NCBI RefSeq assembly: GCF_900115545.1
Contig: NZ_FOWV01000002.1
Span: 248,001-312,000, forward strand
Origin: Ralstonia sp. NFACC01
GTDB lineage: Bacteria > Pseudomonadota > Gammaproteobacteria > Burkholderiales > Burkholderiaceae
Direction of reading: 5' to 3'
DNA: 64,000 nucleotides
Both the position numbers and the translations under genes were made by a program. Positions within the stretch are counted from its first letter, which is position 1. Each line of letters opens with the position of its first letter. Shown piece by piece: positions 44,302 through 54,271 of this stretch. The notes beneath the pieces are model-generated. The model was not told the DNA's origin. It ran no database searches and saw only the letters and a list, made by a program, of their open reading frames with translations.

Positions 44302-46686
44302 ATGACCATTCGTCATCGCATTACATTGCTGGTGGTGCTGATGTTTGCCGCGCTGGCGGCCATCGGCGGATACGCGGTCTACCAGACCCGCGGCAGCGCG
44401 GCGGAGGTCCGCCAGGTGACGGAGGGCGTGGTGCCGAGCGCGTTGGCATCGGCTGACCTCGTATCGCTCGTCAAGGACGTGCAACTTGCGACGATGGTGC
44501 TGGTGTATGCGCCCGACGGCAACATCGTCGCGCAGGCCCGGGACGACCTGAAAACCAAGGAAGCGGCGCTGCGGGCGGCATTGGACGTGCAGGCCAAGCG
44601 CGCCAACAGCCACGCGCAGGAAGGCCTGGTTGCGCAGGCCAAGGAAAGCGTCGACAGCTACGTCGAGGCCATCCAGCAGACCACCGACATGAAGCTCGCG
44701 GGCAAGGACGAGCTGGCGCAGGCCTTCCTGTTTGCCAACGTGGCCAGCTATCGAGACGTGCTGGAAAAGATTGTCGAGACGCTGCGCATCGAGAAAAACC
44801 GTGAGAAAGACGAGGCCATTGCCGGCCTGAACGGCAAGCTCGCGAGCACGGCCACCACCATTGGCGTGGTGAGCGGCGTGGCCATCGTGCTGCTGACCGC
44901 CGTCGGCATGCTGCTGTATCGCCAGATCACCCGCCCGCTCACGCGCATGCAGGCCGAGATGAGCGAGATCGCCGCTAGCCAGGATTTCACGCGCCGTGTG
45001 CCGGTGGGCCGCATGGACGAGATCGGCCACTCGGTCGTCGCGTTCAACCAGATGATCGAGAAGATCCAGGAGAACGCCGCGCTGCTCAAGCAGAAGACGG
45101 CCGACATCCAGGCGATGCTGCAGAACATGCAGCAGGGCATCCTGACCGTGGTCGATGGCGGCGTGGTGCACGAGGAATACTCGATCTACCTCGAATCAAT
45201 CTTTGAGACGCAGGAGATCGCCGGCCGCAAGCTGATGGAACTGATCTTTGCCGATACCAGCCTTGGCGCCGATGCGCTGTCGCAGGTGGAAGCGGCGGTC
45301 GATGCCTGCCTCGGGCAGGACATCATCAACTTCGCGTTCAACCAGCATCTGCTTGCGAGCGAGGTGGAAAAGCGCATGCCGGACGGACGCACGAAGACGC
45401 TCGATTTGTCGTGGTCGGCCATTACCGACGAGAGCGACACGATCCTGCGCCTGATGCTGTGCGTGCGCGATGTGACCGAGCTGCGCAAGCTGGCCGCCGA
45501 GGCCAGCGAGCAGCGCCGCAACCTGGAGATGATTGGCGAGATCCTGGCGGTGAGCCAGGAGAAGTTCCAGCACTTCATCGACAGCTCCACGACCTTTGTG
45601 CACGAGAACGAACGGATCATCCGTCAGTATTCGCAGGCGGACAGCGCGGCCATTGCGGCGCTGTTTCGCAACATGCACACCATCAAGGGTAATGCGCGCA
45701 CGTACAACCTGCAGCATCTGACCAACGTGGTGCACGAGACCGAGCAGACCTACCACGCGCTGCGCGAACCTGACACCGAACACACCTGGGATCAGGACTG
45801 GCTGATGGAAGAGCTGACGCGTGTGCGCGAGGCCATCGAAAACTACGCCCGCATCAACGAGGTGAAGCTGGGCCGCAAGGGCGATGCAGCGTCAGGCCAT
45901 GCCACGCAAGTCGCCCCCGATGTGATGGCGCGCATTCAGGAAAGCCTGCGCTTGCTGGAGTCGGCCAACCCATGCAGCCTGCACGAACTGGTTGCGATGC
46001 GCGATTCAATTTATGAGGAGCTGCGCCTCCTGGGCAGCGAAACGGTGGACGAACTGTTATCCGATGCGCTGCAATCGCTGCCGTCGCTGGCGCAGGAACT
46101 GGGCAAGGAGCCTGTGGCCGTGCGCATCGACGACAACGGCTACCGCTTGCGTACCGAGGCCCGCGGCATCCTCCAGAACGTGTTCATGCACCTGCTGCGC
46201 AACTCGATCGACCACGGCATTGAACGCGCAGACGAACGCATCGCGCACGGCAAGCCGGCGGCAGGCACGATCGACGTTGAAGTGGGTGTGGACCAGGGCA
46301 TGCTGCAGATCACGCTGTGCGACGATGGCCGTGGCCTGGCGCTTGACCGCATCCGCAGTATCGCCATGGAGCGCGGCTGGATCGGCGCAGACCAACAGGC
46401 GACCGACGAAGACATCGCGCAGTGCATCTTCCGCCCTGGCTTTTCGACCGCAGACAAGGTGACAGAAGTGTCCGGACGCGGCGTCGGCATGGACGCCGTG
46501 CTGGAGTTCCTCAAGCGCGAGCAGGGCCGTATCGAGCTGCGCTTCACCGACGATCACAAGGGCGCGGCGTTCCGCCAGTTCCAGACGGTGGTGTGCCTGC
46601 CTGAACGGTTTGCGGTCGACAGCGTGAACGCCGAGCTAGGCGCGCAACGGGCAGTGCGCATGGACCTGGATAAGGAAGCATCGTGA
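44302..46686 (+). CDS. Membrane-bound CheA-like sensor kinase with HAMP, HPt and HATPase domains
   Basis: This protein of 794 residues merges a chemoreceptor-like input with a CheA-like output. Order: membrane helix (about 8-28), four-helix periplasmic-type sensor region (about 32-185), second helix (about 190-212), HAMP ([22 protein letters not shown]), a PAS-like region (about 275-400), an HPt domain with phospho-acceptor His459 in [12 protein letters not shown], and a CheA-type HATPase at about 620-760 ([33 protein letters not shown]). There is no P5/CheW-like regulatory domain and no receiver. The ATG for [10 protein letters not shown] follows a weak GAGAG motif. The stop overlaps the next start by one base. 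The likely phosphate acceptor is the CheY encoded at 47977. Confidence 0.87.
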   Translation: MTIRHRITLLVVLMFAALAAIGGYAVYQTRGSAAEVRQVTEGVVPSALASADLVSLVKDVQLATMVLVYAPDGNIVAQARDDLKTKEAALRAALDVQAKRANSHAQEGLVAQAKESVDSYVEAIQQTTDMKLAGKDELAQAFLFANVASYRDVLEKIVETLRIEKNREKDEAIAGLNGKLASTATTIGVVSGVAIVLLTAVGMLLYRQITRPLTRMQAEMSEIAASQDFTRRVPVGRMDEIGHSVVAFNQMIEKIQENAALLKQKTADIQAMLQNMQQGILTVVDGGVVHEEYSIYLESIFETQEIAGRKLMELIFADTSLGADALSQVEAAVDACLGQDIINFAFNQHLLASEVEKRMPDGRTKTLDLSWSAITDESDTILRLMLCVRDVTELRKLAAEASEQRRNLEMIGEILAVSQEKFQHFIDSSTTFVHENERIIRQYSQADSAAIAALFRNMHTIKGNARTYNLQHLTNVVHETEQTYHALREPDTEHTWDQDWLMEELTRVREAIENYARINEVKLGRKGDAASGHATQVAPDVMARIQESLRLLESANPCSLHELVAMRDSIYEELRLLGSETVDELLSDALQSLPSLAQELGKEPVAVRIDDNGYRLRTEARGILQNVFMHLLRNSIDHGIERADERIAHGKPAAGTIDVEVGVDQGMLQITLCDDGRGLALDRIRSIAMERGWIGADQQATDEDIAQCIFRPGFSTADKVTEVSGRGVGMDAVLEFLKREQGRIELRFTDDHKGAAFRQFQTVVCLPERFAVDSVNAELGAQRAVRMDLDKEAS

Positions 46687-47402
46687 TGGGGTCGATTGTT
46701 TTGGCCGTGATGACTGGCGGCTTGGTCGCTGGCGTGCTGATGTGGCTGATCCGGCAGCGGAAGGTGAATGCGATGGCGCGCACCTTGGGCGATGCCGATC
46801 GCCGTATCGCCGATCTGTCGGCCGATCTGGGCAGGCAAGCCGCACGGGTGGAAACGGGCATGCATGAGGTTGCCGCACTGGAGACCACCGTTGCCCAGAT
46901 GCGTGACGCTGCTGCCGATCAACTGGAAGTCATCGAGCACCTGCGTACCGAGTTGCAGTCGGCCACAGCCGCGAAGGAGCAGTGGGCGAGCCGCGCCGGG
47001 CAGATTGCCGAAGAAGCGGCGCGCCTGCGCGGCCTGGCGCTGACGTTCGAGCGCTGGCATGAACAGATGATCTCGCTCATGGAGCAGAACCACGATATGC
47101 ACGCGAAGAACCAGGAGCTGCAATCCATCGTGCGGCATGTCGTGATCGTCTCGCTCAATGCATCCATCGAGGCGGCGCGTGCGGGCACGGCGGGCCGGGG
47201 TTTTGCCGTGGTGGCCAGTGAGGTGCGCGCGCTCGCCGCGCGTTCGGAAGAACTGTCGAAGAGCTATCGCAACAGCCTGCACCTGAACGATCTGACTACC
47301 ACCGCCACGTTCCAGGACATCCAGGCGGGCGGCAAGATGATCACCGCGTCGCTGTCGAGCGTCGAGGCGCTGGCCAGCCAGTTTCAACACCAGCTTCACT
47401 AG
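46686..47402 (+). CDS. Sensorless MCP-like signalling protein
   Basis: This 238-residue protein has one N-terminal membrane helix ([20 protein letters not shown]), a coiled coil (about 30-120) and a short methyl-accepting-type signalling tip ([36 protein letters not shown]). It has no ligand-binding or HAMP domain, and the coiled coil after the tip is truncated. The tip keeps the MCP hairpin core, which normally binds CheA and CheW. ATG overlaps the upstream kinase stop by one base. It may organise the adjacent kinase, or couple it to the membrane. No pentapeptide for CheR/CheB docking is visible. Confidence 0.8.
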   Translation: MGSIVLAVMTGGLVAGVLMWLIRQRKVNAMARTLGDADRRIADLSADLGRQAARVETGMHEVAALETTVAQMRDAAADQLEVIEHLRTELQSATAAKEQWASRAGQIAEEAARLRGLALTFERWHEQMISLMEQNHDMHAKNQELQSIVRHVVIVSLNASIEAARAGTAGRGFAVVASEVRALAARSEELSKSYRNSLHLNDLTTTATFQDIQAGGKMITASLSSVEALASQFQHQLH

Positions 47403-47413
47403 GCAGGCCCGAC

Positions 47414-47947
47414 GTGATCCGCAGCAACGCACAAGACAGTTTCGATCGCATCTTCCGCAAGGCCGCACGTACGCGGCTCACGCGGCAGCCGGAGGACACC
47501 TGCCATATCAGCACCGCCGCCGACGCTGGCACCCTGAATGGCGAGGACGCTCTCATCCTCACCATTTCGTCCATCGCATTCCGCCTCTTGCTGGTGCTGC
47601 GCTTTGATGACTCCGACGCCACGCGCGCCTACTTCACTGGTGAAGGCACGGGGCGTTCTTTTGAAGAGGCGCGTCTGGAGATCGGCAACCTGTGCTGCGG
47701 CGCGCTGAACCAGGAGCTGCTGCAGGTGTTTCCCGACCTTGGCATGTCCACGCCTTATGTGGTGAGCGCACGCTGCCTGCCGTATCTGCACGTGCTCAAG
47801 CCCGGTTACGTGGCCGCCTACGCGGTCACCATCAACGACACCGTGCGTGTGGACGCTACCGTGTGCGTGTGTGCCCATGCCCCGCTGGATTTCGTGGCCG
47901 ATGTGAGCGATGGGGTGGAATCCGGCGGCGAGTTGGAATTGTTTTGA
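47414..47947 (+). CDS. CheX/CheC-like phosphatase
   Basis: A 177-residue protein of the CheC/CheX/FliY phosphatase fold. The signature ExxN-x21-P is present: Glu89 and Asn92 in LEIGN, with Pro114. The preceding Asp/Ser of the consensus is Glu85 here. CheX-type enzymes remove phosphate from CheY. The N-terminal 40 residues are basic and may be disordered. The start is GTG, 11 bases after the MCP-like gene, with only a weak ribosome-binding motif. Position between the MCP-like and CheY genes supports a role in resetting this pathway. Confidence 0.75.
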   Translation: MIRSNAQDSFDRIFRKAARTRLTRQPEDTCHISTAADAGTLNGEDALILTISSIAFRLLLVLRFDDSDATRAYFTGEGTGRSFEEARLEIGNLCCGALNQELLQVFPDLGMSTPYVVSARCLPYLHVLKPGYVAAYAVTINDTVRVDATVCVCAHAPLDFVADVSDGVESGGELELF

Positions 47948-47976
47948 TTGGATAGATTGAGAACGAGGAAAGCGTC

Positions 47977-48342
47977 ATGAGCAAGATTCTGGTTGTCGAC
48001 GATTCAAGCACCGTCCGCGATGAGGTGGCCGGTTTTCTGAAGAAGCACGGTCTGGCGGTGGACACCGCCGTGGACGGCAAGGACGGCCTGGCCAAGATCA
48101 AGGCCAACCCCGGCGTCAGACTCGTCATCAGTGATGTGAACATGCCCAACATGGACGGCCTGACCATGGTCGAAAAGGTGCGCGGTGAGCTGGGCAACAA
48201 GACGGTCAACGTCATCATGCTCACCACCGAAAGCAGCCCTGCCATGAAAGACCGCGGCAAGGCCGCTGGCGTGAAGGGCTGGATCGTCAAGCCGTTCAAA
48301 GGCGACGCAGTGCTGGAGACCTTCAAGAAGCTGGCAAGCTGA
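47977..48342 (+). CDS. CheY-like single-domain response regulator
   Basis: This 121-residue receiver has the acidic pair VVDDSS at residues 7-8, acceptor Asp53 in LVISDVNMPN, Thr83-type switch in MLTTESS and Lys in IVKPFKGD. It has no output domain. GAGGAAA precedes the ATG. As the last gene of the four-gene group, it is the probable target of the HPt-kinase and of the CheX-like phosphatase. Whether it acts on flagellar motors, pili or another machine is unknown. Confidence 0.92.
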   Translation: MSKILVVDDSSTVRDEVAGFLKKHGLAVDTAVDGKDGLAKIKANPGVRLVISDVNMPNMDGLTMVEKVRGELGNKTVNVIMLTTESSPAMKDRGKAAGVKGWIVKPFKGDAVLETFKKLAS

Positions 48343-48460
48343 AAGACGGGGCGGCACGGCCGGGTGCTTCATGATCAACCCGGCGCTGGAGGGCATGGCG
48401 CCCGCGCGATTTTGGAGCCAAACTTGCTTGCCTGAAGTTGGTTTGGCCGAGGGAGCCATC

Positions 48461-48793
48461 ATGCAAGAGCTCGCCTTTCGCACGCTGCTGTACCGCTACT
48501 TCTTCTTCGGCTGGCTGTTCAAAGACGCCAGCCGCGGCAACCTGTTCGAGCGCTCGGCCGCGTGGCGTTTCAACCAGGCGCACGCGCACTGGCTGCTGGC
48601 CTATATGCGGCGCTGGCTCTGGTGCGGGTTGCTTTTCTACGCCCTGGGCGGCGTGCTGGAACTGGGGCTCAACACGCCGGGCCTGTCGGTGCTGTTCTAT
48701 GTGCCCAGCGCGTTGAGCGTGCCCGTCAACGTAGTCATTGGGGTGCTGTGGATTGGCCTGAAGGCACTGCCCGGGCCGCTGCGCGAGCGGTAG
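48461..48793 (+). CDS. Small two-helix membrane protein
   Basis: A 110-residue protein beginning MQELAFRTLLYRYFFFGWLF. It has an aromatic-rich N terminus, a basic loop (AYMRRW) and hydrophobic segments CGLLFYALGGVLELGLN and VPVNVVIGVLWIGLKAL, suggesting two or three membrane passes. GGGAG lies 6 bases before the ATG, which is preferred to an ATG 90 bases upstream. It follows the CheY gene by 118 bases and may or may not be part of that transcript. No family recognised. Confidence 0.68.
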   Translation: MQELAFRTLLYRYFFFGWLFKDASRGNLFERSAAWRFNQAHAHWLLAYMRRWLWCGLLFYALGGVLELGLNTPGLSVLFYVPSALSVPVNVVIGVLWIGLKALPGPLRER

Positions 48794-48805
48794 ACGCGTG
48801 CGCGG

Positions 48806-49666
48806 CTAGATTGTGGCCAAGAGCAGCTCTTCGGCATTGCGCGGGGGGTGCAGGCCGTCGGCGCGGCCTGCAAAATAGCGCTCCGTCAACATGTCTGCCG
48901 AAATGTGCTGGGCGTCGCGAAAGCCGTTTTCGCGGGCCAGCGCGAGTATTTCGGGCGGCGTGAAGAAGCTGATGAACGGCGTGCCGCTCGCGCGTGCACC
49001 TTTCTCCGCCATCTCAAGGCCGGGCCGGACGTCCGGGTCTGCCATCTCCAGCGGCAGCAGGAACGTCATCGCGAGCATCGAACCCGGCGCAAGCGACGCC
49101 ACCTGCCGCAGCGTGGCCGCATTCGCTGCCTTTGACAGATACATGCTCACGCCCGTGGACACCACAATGGCCGGCCTGCCCGTATCAAACCCGGCCGCGA
49201 CCAGCGCATCCTGCCAGGATTCGCGTGCCTCAAAATCCACCGGAACGAAGCGCAGCCAATGCGGAACGCCGAAGCCCAGCGCTTCCAGGCGCTGCCGCTT
49301 CCAGGCCTGCGGCTCCGGCTGATCGACCTCAAACACCGTCATGCGCGATGCCACATCGGGCCGGCGTTGTGCAAAGCTGTCCAATCCCGCCCCCAGAATC
49401 ACATACTGGCTCAAGCCACGGCCCGCTTGTTCGATGACGAGGTCTTCGATAAAACGTGCGCGCGCCACAATGGACGCGCGAAACGGACGTGTGAACTGCG
49501 GATCCATGTCGCCGCGTTGTTGCCAGCCGGGTTCCGGGGCCAGCAACTTCAGGCCTACCTCGTCTTCCAGCACATGCGGCGGTGCATCGCTGTGCACATG
49601 CAAGGCGCGCCACAACGCGACGCGCGCTGCAGTGCTGTCGGGGGATGCAGTTTGCGGTTCGTTCAT
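48806..49666 (-). CDS. SAM-dependent methyltransferase of the leucine carboxyl methyltransferase (TIGR00027) type
   Basis: A 286-residue class I methyltransferase. The motif YVILGAGLDSFAQR (about 88-101) is the SAM-binding loop of the PF04072/TIGR00027 group, followed by FEVDQPEPQAWKRQRL (acidic ribose loop). IVVSTGVSMYLSKAANAATL contains the family-specific EGVxMYL-like segment, here with Thr in place of Glu. Members often act on small molecules of unknown identity. The start is the ATG encoding MNEPQTASPDS. Its stop is 12 bases from the convergent membrane-protein gene. Confidence 0.86.
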   Translation of the reverse strand: MNEPQTASPDSTAARVALWRALHVHSDAPPHVLEDEVGLKLLAPEPGWQQRGDMDPQFTRPFRASIVARARFIEDLVIEQAGRGLSQYVILGAGLDSFAQRRPDVASRMTVFEVDQPEPQAWKRQRLEALGFGVPHWLRFVPVDFEARESWQDALVAAGFDTGRPAIVVSTGVSMYLSKAANAATLRQVASLAPGSMLAMTFLLPLEMADPDVRPGLEMAEKGARASGTPFISFFTPPEILALARENGFRDAQHISADMLTERYFAGRADGLHPPRNAEELLLATI

Positions 49667-49706
49667 CGCACACACGCCTTCATCGATGGATCGGTCGATC
49701 AATTGA

Positions 49707-50372
49707 TCAATTCGGATGCTGATACTCGGGAAATACGGCAACGGCCTGTACGGGCTGTTTTGTCATGCAGACCTCGAACAGGCGGCTGCTGAGCCACTCG
49801 GCAAGCCAGGCCTGCACCGCCGGCAAAGGCTGACCGGCAAACCAGTCCGGCTCCACCGCTGCAAACTGCCGCACGAACGGGAAGATCGCCAGATCGGTCG
49901 CGCACGGTGTCGAGCCGCCAAGATAGCGTTGATCCAGCAGGCGTGATTCCAGTGGTATCAGCAGGGTTTCTGTTGCCCGGGCACGGGCCGTCTCGCGCGG
50001 AGCGGTCTCTTGCGGATAGCGGTCGGGGTATTTGTAGCGATCGAGCTGGCGTTTGAACTCCCCGTCGTTGGTGCGCAGCAGGGCGAGGTTGTCGGCGGAT
50101 TGCGCGCGGCTCCACCAGCCTTCGGGGTCGCGTGCCCCGAAGGCCCAGCGCATGATGTCGAGGCTCTCTTCCAGCACGTCGCCGTCTGTCAGGTGCAAGA
50201 CAGGAACAGTGCCTTTCGGGGACAGCGCCAGGAGTTCGGTAGGCTTGTCACGCATGATGATCTCAAACGTCTGGAAGCGCCGATTGGCTTGCAGCATCGC
50301 CAGGCGCGCACGCATGGCGTAGGGGCAGCGGCGATAGCTGTAGAGCAGGGGCAAGTCTTGATTGTCGGACAT
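49707..50372 (-). CDS. Glutathione S-transferase family protein
   Basis: A 221-residue protein with a thioredoxin-like N-terminal domain (LPLLYSYRRCPYAMRARLAML, residues 7-27) and glutathione-site elements KGTVPVLHL and LEESLDIM. The Cys of RRCPYAM suggests an omega/beta-like Cys-type enzyme that does reduction or thioltransfer more than conjugation. The C-terminal helical domain follows from residue 95. It is upstream of the methyltransferase gene on the same strand, 40 bases apart, so the two may be co-transcribed. The substrate is unknown. Confidence 0.88.
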   Translation of the reverse strand: MSDNQDLPLLYSYRRCPYAMRARLAMLQANRRFQTFEIIMRDKPTELLALSPKGTVPVLHLTDGDVLEESLDIMRWAFGARDPEGWWSRAQSADNLALLRTNDGEFKRQLDRYKYPDRYPQETAPRETARARATETLLIPLESRLLDQRYLGGSTPCATDLAIFPFVRQFAAVEPDWFAGQPLPAVQAWLAEWLSSRLFEVCMTKQPVQAVAVFPEYQHPN

Positions 50373-50436
50373 CGGTGCGAATTCGAGGCTACGGATTTCA
50401 GGCGCGCCAGGGTAGCGGATTCATGGGCGCGGCGCG

Positions 50437-51408
50437 TTAGGCCATCAGGCGTGAGTGCACTGATCGTCCTGACCGCCCGGAGCGCCGCACCGATTGCGGC
50501 GGCTGCCCGAACACGCGGATGAACGCGCGCCGCATGCGTTCCGGATCGGCAAAGCCCACGGCGCGCGCGACCTGTTCCAGCGATTCATCACCGGCTTCCA
50601 CGCGCGGCCGGGCGATTTCTGCACGGAGCTTTTCGATGGCCTTGGCCGGCGTCTGGCCGGTCTCTGCCACAAATGCGCGATCGAACTGGCGGCGGCTCAG
50701 GTGGGCCACTTCGGCCAGGCGGTCGACGTCCAGCGCTTCATGCAGGTGCTCGCGCGCATAGCCCAGGGCACGTGCAATGCGGCTCGATGCCGGGTCCAGC
50801 TCCAGCAAGGTCGAGAACTGCGATTGCCCGCCGGGCCGCCGGTGGTAGACCACCAGCTCGCGTGCCACGGCGCGCGATACGTCGACGCCCAGGTCTTCCT
50901 CAATGAGCGCCAGCGCCAGGTCGATGCCCGACGAGATGCCAGCCGACGTCCACACCGGCCCGTCGTGGATGAAGATGCGGTCGCTCTGCACCTGCACGCG
51001 CGGATAGCGCCGCTGCAGCAGCGCCGCCATGCGCCAGTGCGTGGTTGCGCGGCGCCCATCGAGCAGGCCCGCCGCCGCCAGCGCAAAGGCGCCGGAACAC
51101 ACGCTCGTCATGCGCCGCGAGTGCTCTGCCGCTTCCCGCACGAAGGTGATCAGCCGCGGCGAAAACGCGTCTTCGCGCGGGCCGTTGCCGCCCGAGATGA
51201 TCAACGTATCGAAGGCGGGATCGTCCAGGCCCTGCGTCTGCATGACGAGGCCGGGCGCGCTTTGCACCAGCGTGCCGCTTTCGGACAGCACGTCGATGCG
51301 ATATGCCGGCTGCGGTGCGAGCCGGTTCGCCACGTCAAAGGCCGTCAGCGGGCCAGTGAAATCGAGCAGGCTGCAGCCCGGAAACACCAAAAAGCCGATT
51401 CTGCGCAT
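50437..51408 (-). CDS. GlxA-type regulator (DJ-1/PfpI domain plus AraC HTH)
   Basis: This 323-residue regulator has an N-terminal DJ-1/PfpI domain (1-190: FPGCSLLDFTGPLTAF, then the nucleophile-elbow segment TSVCSGAFALAAAGLL) and a C-terminal AraC-type double helix-turn-helix (about 215-315: VDRLAEVAHLSRRQFDRAF and LEQVARAVGFADPERMRRAF). The Cys elbow is kept, although in this regulator family it is thought to sense rather than catalyse. It is divergent from an MFS gene (89 bases between starts) and probably controls it. Confidence 0.92.
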   Translation of the reverse strand: MRRIGFLVFPGCSLLDFTGPLTAFDVANRLAPQPAYRIDVLSESGTLVQSAPGLVMQTQGLDDPAFDTLIISGGNGPREDAFSPRLITFVREAAEHSRRMTSVCSGAFALAAAGLLDGRRATTHWRMAALLQRRYPRVQVQSDRIFIHDGPVWTSAGISSGIDLALALIEEDLGVDVSRAVARELVVYHRRPGGQSQFSTLLELDPASSRIARALGYAREHLHEALDVDRLAEVAHLSRRQFDRAFVAETGQTPAKAIEKLRAEIARPRVEAGDESLEQVARAVGFADPERMRRAFIRVFGQPPQSVRRSGRSGRSVHSRLMA

Positions 51409-51497
51409 GATGTCTTGAAATGAGGGATTAACGTCATTTAGGCCTGATGTTGCTCCGCCAGACTGCTGCTGTCAAACGCATTTCTGGAGAAACGATC

Positions 51498-52757
51498 ATG
51501 ACAACCGCGATGTGCTTACCGGCCACTTCGACGCCCATGTCGCGCCATCACCGCTGGAAGGTGCTGGGTGTGGGGGTGGCGGCCAATGCGAGCTTTTCGG
51601 CAGCGTTCTCAGGCATCCCGACAACGGCCGTGTTCATTCGCTCGGCGTATCACCTGGGCAATGCCGAACTGGGCGTGGCACTGGGCGCGTTGGGACTGGG
51701 CATCGCTATCAGCGAATTGCCGTGGGGCTTGCTGACCGACCGCTGGGGCGACCGCGCGGTGCTGCTGACGGGGCTGGGGCTGACCGCGCTGGCGCTGTTC
51801 GTGATGGCATGTTGCGTGGTGCCGCTGCATGGAAACGTGCCGCCGCTTGCGTGGCTGGTGGGCGGCATGCTGAGCGTCGGCCTGCTGGGCGGCAGCGTGA
51901 ATGGATCGAGCGGCCGCGCCGTCATGGGCTGGTTTCGCGAAGGCGAGCGCGGATTGGCCATGAGCATCCGCCAGACCGCCGTACCGCTGGGCGGCGGCAT
52001 TGGTGCCCTCGTGCTGCCGAGCCTGGCCGCGCATGCCGGGTTTGCCGCCGTGTATGGGGTACTGGCGGCGGCGTGTGCGTTGACTGCGGCGCTGACGTGG
52101 CTGTGGGTGCATGACGCACCGGACACGGTGAATGCAGTTGCACACACTGCGGCGCCTGGCGGTACGGGCCCGTTGCGCGATCCAACGCTGTTGCGCATGG
52201 CCTTGGCCATTGGGCTGCTGTGCGTGCCGCAAGGCGCGGTCGTCGCTTTTGCCACGGTGTTCCTGCGCGACTTTGCGCACGCCAATGTGCTCACGCTCAG
52301 CCTGACCATGGCAGCGGTGCAGGGCGGGGCGGCCGTCATGCGCGTGTGGAGCGGCCGCTGGACCGACCGTCACGGCAATCGCCGCGCCTATCTGCTTACC
52401 TGCGCGCGGTCGAGCGTCGCGCTGTTTGCGGTGCTGGCCGGGGTGGCGTGGATGACGTCGGCGCTGTCGATCGATCTGTCGGTCATGCGCATCGCGCTGG
52501 TGGCGGCCGTGGTGGCGGGCGGCATCTGCGTATCGGCGTGGCATGGCGTGGGCTATACCGAACTGGCCACCTTGGCCGGTGCGCAGCGTGCCGGCACGGC
52601 GCTGGGTCTGGGCAACACGGGCGCGTTTGCGGCGCTCGGTCTCACGTCGCTGTGCCTGCCGCAGGTGCTGGCGTGGTCGTCATGGCCCGTGGTGTGGCTG
52701 ATGGCGGCGGGCAGCGCGCTGATTGCGTGGCGTGTGCTGCCGGCGGTACGTCCGTAG
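51498..52757 (+). CDS. MFS transporter divergent from the GlxA-type regulator
   Basis: A 419-residue major facilitator protein with about 12 spans. The loop-2/3 signature reads LTDRWGDRAVLL, close to the canonical G-x-x-x-D-R-x-G-R motif. MSIRQTAVPLGGGIGALVLP in helix 5 matches the cyanate/nitrate-like (CynX) or general organic-anion MFS branch, so exact substrate is open. GGAGA precedes the ATG of MTTAMCLPATS by about 7 bases. The divergent regulator likely senses the transported compound. Confidence 0.87.
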   Translation: MTTAMCLPATSTPMSRHHRWKVLGVGVAANASFSAAFSGIPTTAVFIRSAYHLGNAELGVALGALGLGIAISELPWGLLTDRWGDRAVLLTGLGLTALALFVMACCVVPLHGNVPPLAWLVGGMLSVGLLGGSVNGSSGRAVMGWFREGERGLAMSIRQTAVPLGGGIGALVLPSLAAHAGFAAVYGVLAAACALTAALTWLWVHDAPDTVNAVAHTAAPGGTGPLRDPTLLRMALAIGLLCVPQGAVVAFATVFLRDFAHANVLTLSLTMAAVQGGAAVMRVWSGRWTDRHGNRRAYLLTCARSSVALFAVLAGVAWMTSALSIDLSVMRIALVAAVVAGGICVSAWHGVGYTELATLAGAQRAGTALGLGNTGAFAALGLTSLCLPQVLAWSSWPVVWLMAAGSALIAWRVLPAVRP

Positions 52758-52864
52758 ACGCGCGTAACGCCAATCCCCCTCGTTTCTTCCTATAGTGACC
52801 CGCAGGGCGCCGCCCCGCGCGGGCCCGCAAAACGAAGCAACGAAAACGAAACGAGGGGGCCACC

Positions 52865-54271
52865 ATGGCAGGCCTGGATGTAATCGAGCACGTGGTCGTG
52901 CTGATGTTGGAGAACCGGTCGTTCGACAACCTGTTCGGCACACTGTATTCAAAGAGCGCGGAGTTCGACGGCCTGTCGGGCGAAGAGACCAATCCCGACG
53001 GCGGCGGTCAGCCGATCCGCGTATGGACGACGCCTGCGCCGCCCAACGTGATGACGCTGCCCAATCCCGACCCGGGCGAGCTGTTCACCGACATCAACCA
53101 GCAGCTCTTCGGCCAGCAGATGCCGCTGGGGCAGACGCCCACCATGCAGGGTTTCACCACCAACTACGCCAAGAACGGTGGCGGCCCGCGCGACATCATG
53201 CATTTCTTCACGTCGGACCAGGTGCCTGCACTCAGCACGCTGGCGCGCAACTACGCCGTGTGCGATGCGTGGTTTGCCTCGGCGCCGTGCCAGACGTGGC
53301 CCAACCGGTTTTTCGTGCACACCGGCACCGCGCACGGTTATCCGAACAACTCGCCGGTGCACTTTCCGTATCTCATGCCGACGCTGTTCAACGCGCTTGA
53401 CGGCGTGGTGCCCGACGATTGGGCGGTTTATTACCACGACTTCGCGCACTCGCTCACGCTGACGCGGCTGTGGCTGCATCTGGACCACTTTCACCTGTTC
53501 GACGATTTTCTCGACGATGCGTCCAGCGGCAAGTTGCCCTCGTACAGCTTTATCGAGCCGCGCTACTTTGCTGATGTCGATTGGCCCAACGATATGCACC
53601 CGCCGCACGACGTCGGCTACGGCGATGCGCTCGTCGCGCAGGTGTACAACGCGCTGCGCAGTTCGCCGCAGTGGCATCAGACCATGCTCGTCATCACCTT
53701 CGACGAACACGGCGGCTGTTTCGACCACGTGCCGCCGCCCACCGTGGTGCCGCCCAGCCCGCCGCAACCCGGGCAGCTTTTCGCGTTCGACCGGCTGGGC
53801 GTGCGCGTGCCGGCGGTGGTGGTGTCACCGTGGATTCCCAAAGGCACCATCTTCCGCTCGACCGTGGCGCAGCCGTACGACCACACCGCGATCATCAAGA
53901 CGCTGCGCATGCGCTACAACATCCGGACGCCGCTCACTGCCCGCGATGCCAGCGCACCCGACCTGGGGCAGGTCTTGGAATTGAGTGCGCCGGACGATAA
54001 CCGCGACCCGGTCGCCGCCCGCGCCATGGCAGCGAACCCCGCTGGTTTGCAGGCCGCCCGCAACGCGCCGCTCAATGACTTCCAATGGGCCATGCACGAA
54101 TCGGCGGCGATGCTGGCACCGCTGGGCACCGGTATCAGCATTGACGACCACGTGCGCAACTTGTCGACCGATCAGCAACCGCCCGTGCCCGCAGCGCAGA
54201 ATGCCCAGCAGGCGGCGCAGCACATCAAGGACGTGCTGGCATCGATGGATCTGCCACACGCAGGGCAATGA
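52865..54271 (+). CDS. Phosphoesterase family protein (acid phosphatase/phospholipase C-like)
   Basis: A 468-residue protein of the phosphoesterase family PF04185. Metal-site and nucleophile elements are HVVVLMLENRSFDNLFG (residues 9-25, with Glu16 and Asn17), WPNRFFVHTGTAHG, and ITFDEHGGCFDHVPPP. It starts MAGLDVIEHV and has no signal peptide, unlike most family members, which are exported through Sec or Tat; it may be cytosolic or use another secretion route. Substrate could be phospholipid, phosphate ester or other. GAGGGGG precedes the ATG. The next gene overlaps its stop (ATGA). Confidence 0.87.
   Translation: MAGLDVIEHVVVLMLENRSFDNLFGTLYSKSAEFDGLSGEETNPDGGGQPIRVWTTPAPPNVMTLPNPDPGELFTDINQQLFGQQMPLGQTPTMQGFTTNYAKNGGGPRDIMHFFTSDQVPALSTLARNYAVCDAWFASAPCQTWPNRFFVHTGTAHGYPNNSPVHFPYLMPTLFNALDGVVPDDWAVYYHDFAHSLTLTRLWLHLDHFHLFDDFLDDASSGKLPSYSFIEPRYFADVDWPNDMHPPHDVGYGDALVAQVYNALRSSPQWHQTMLVITFDEHGGCFDHVPPPTVVPPSPPQPGQLFAFDRLGVRVPAVVVSPWIPKGTIFRSTVAQPYDHTAIIKTLRMRYNIRTPLTARDASAPDLGQVLELSAPDDNRDPVAARAMAANPAGLQAARNAPLNDFQWAMHESAAMLAPLGTGISIDDHVRNLSTDQQPPVPAAQNAQQAAQHIKDVLASMDLPHAGQ

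Noticed and set aside
48355-48390. Hairpin after the CheY gene (GCCGGGT with ACCCGGC)
   Set aside because: Seven-base stem with a 12-base loop and no T run, so I could not support it as a terminator.
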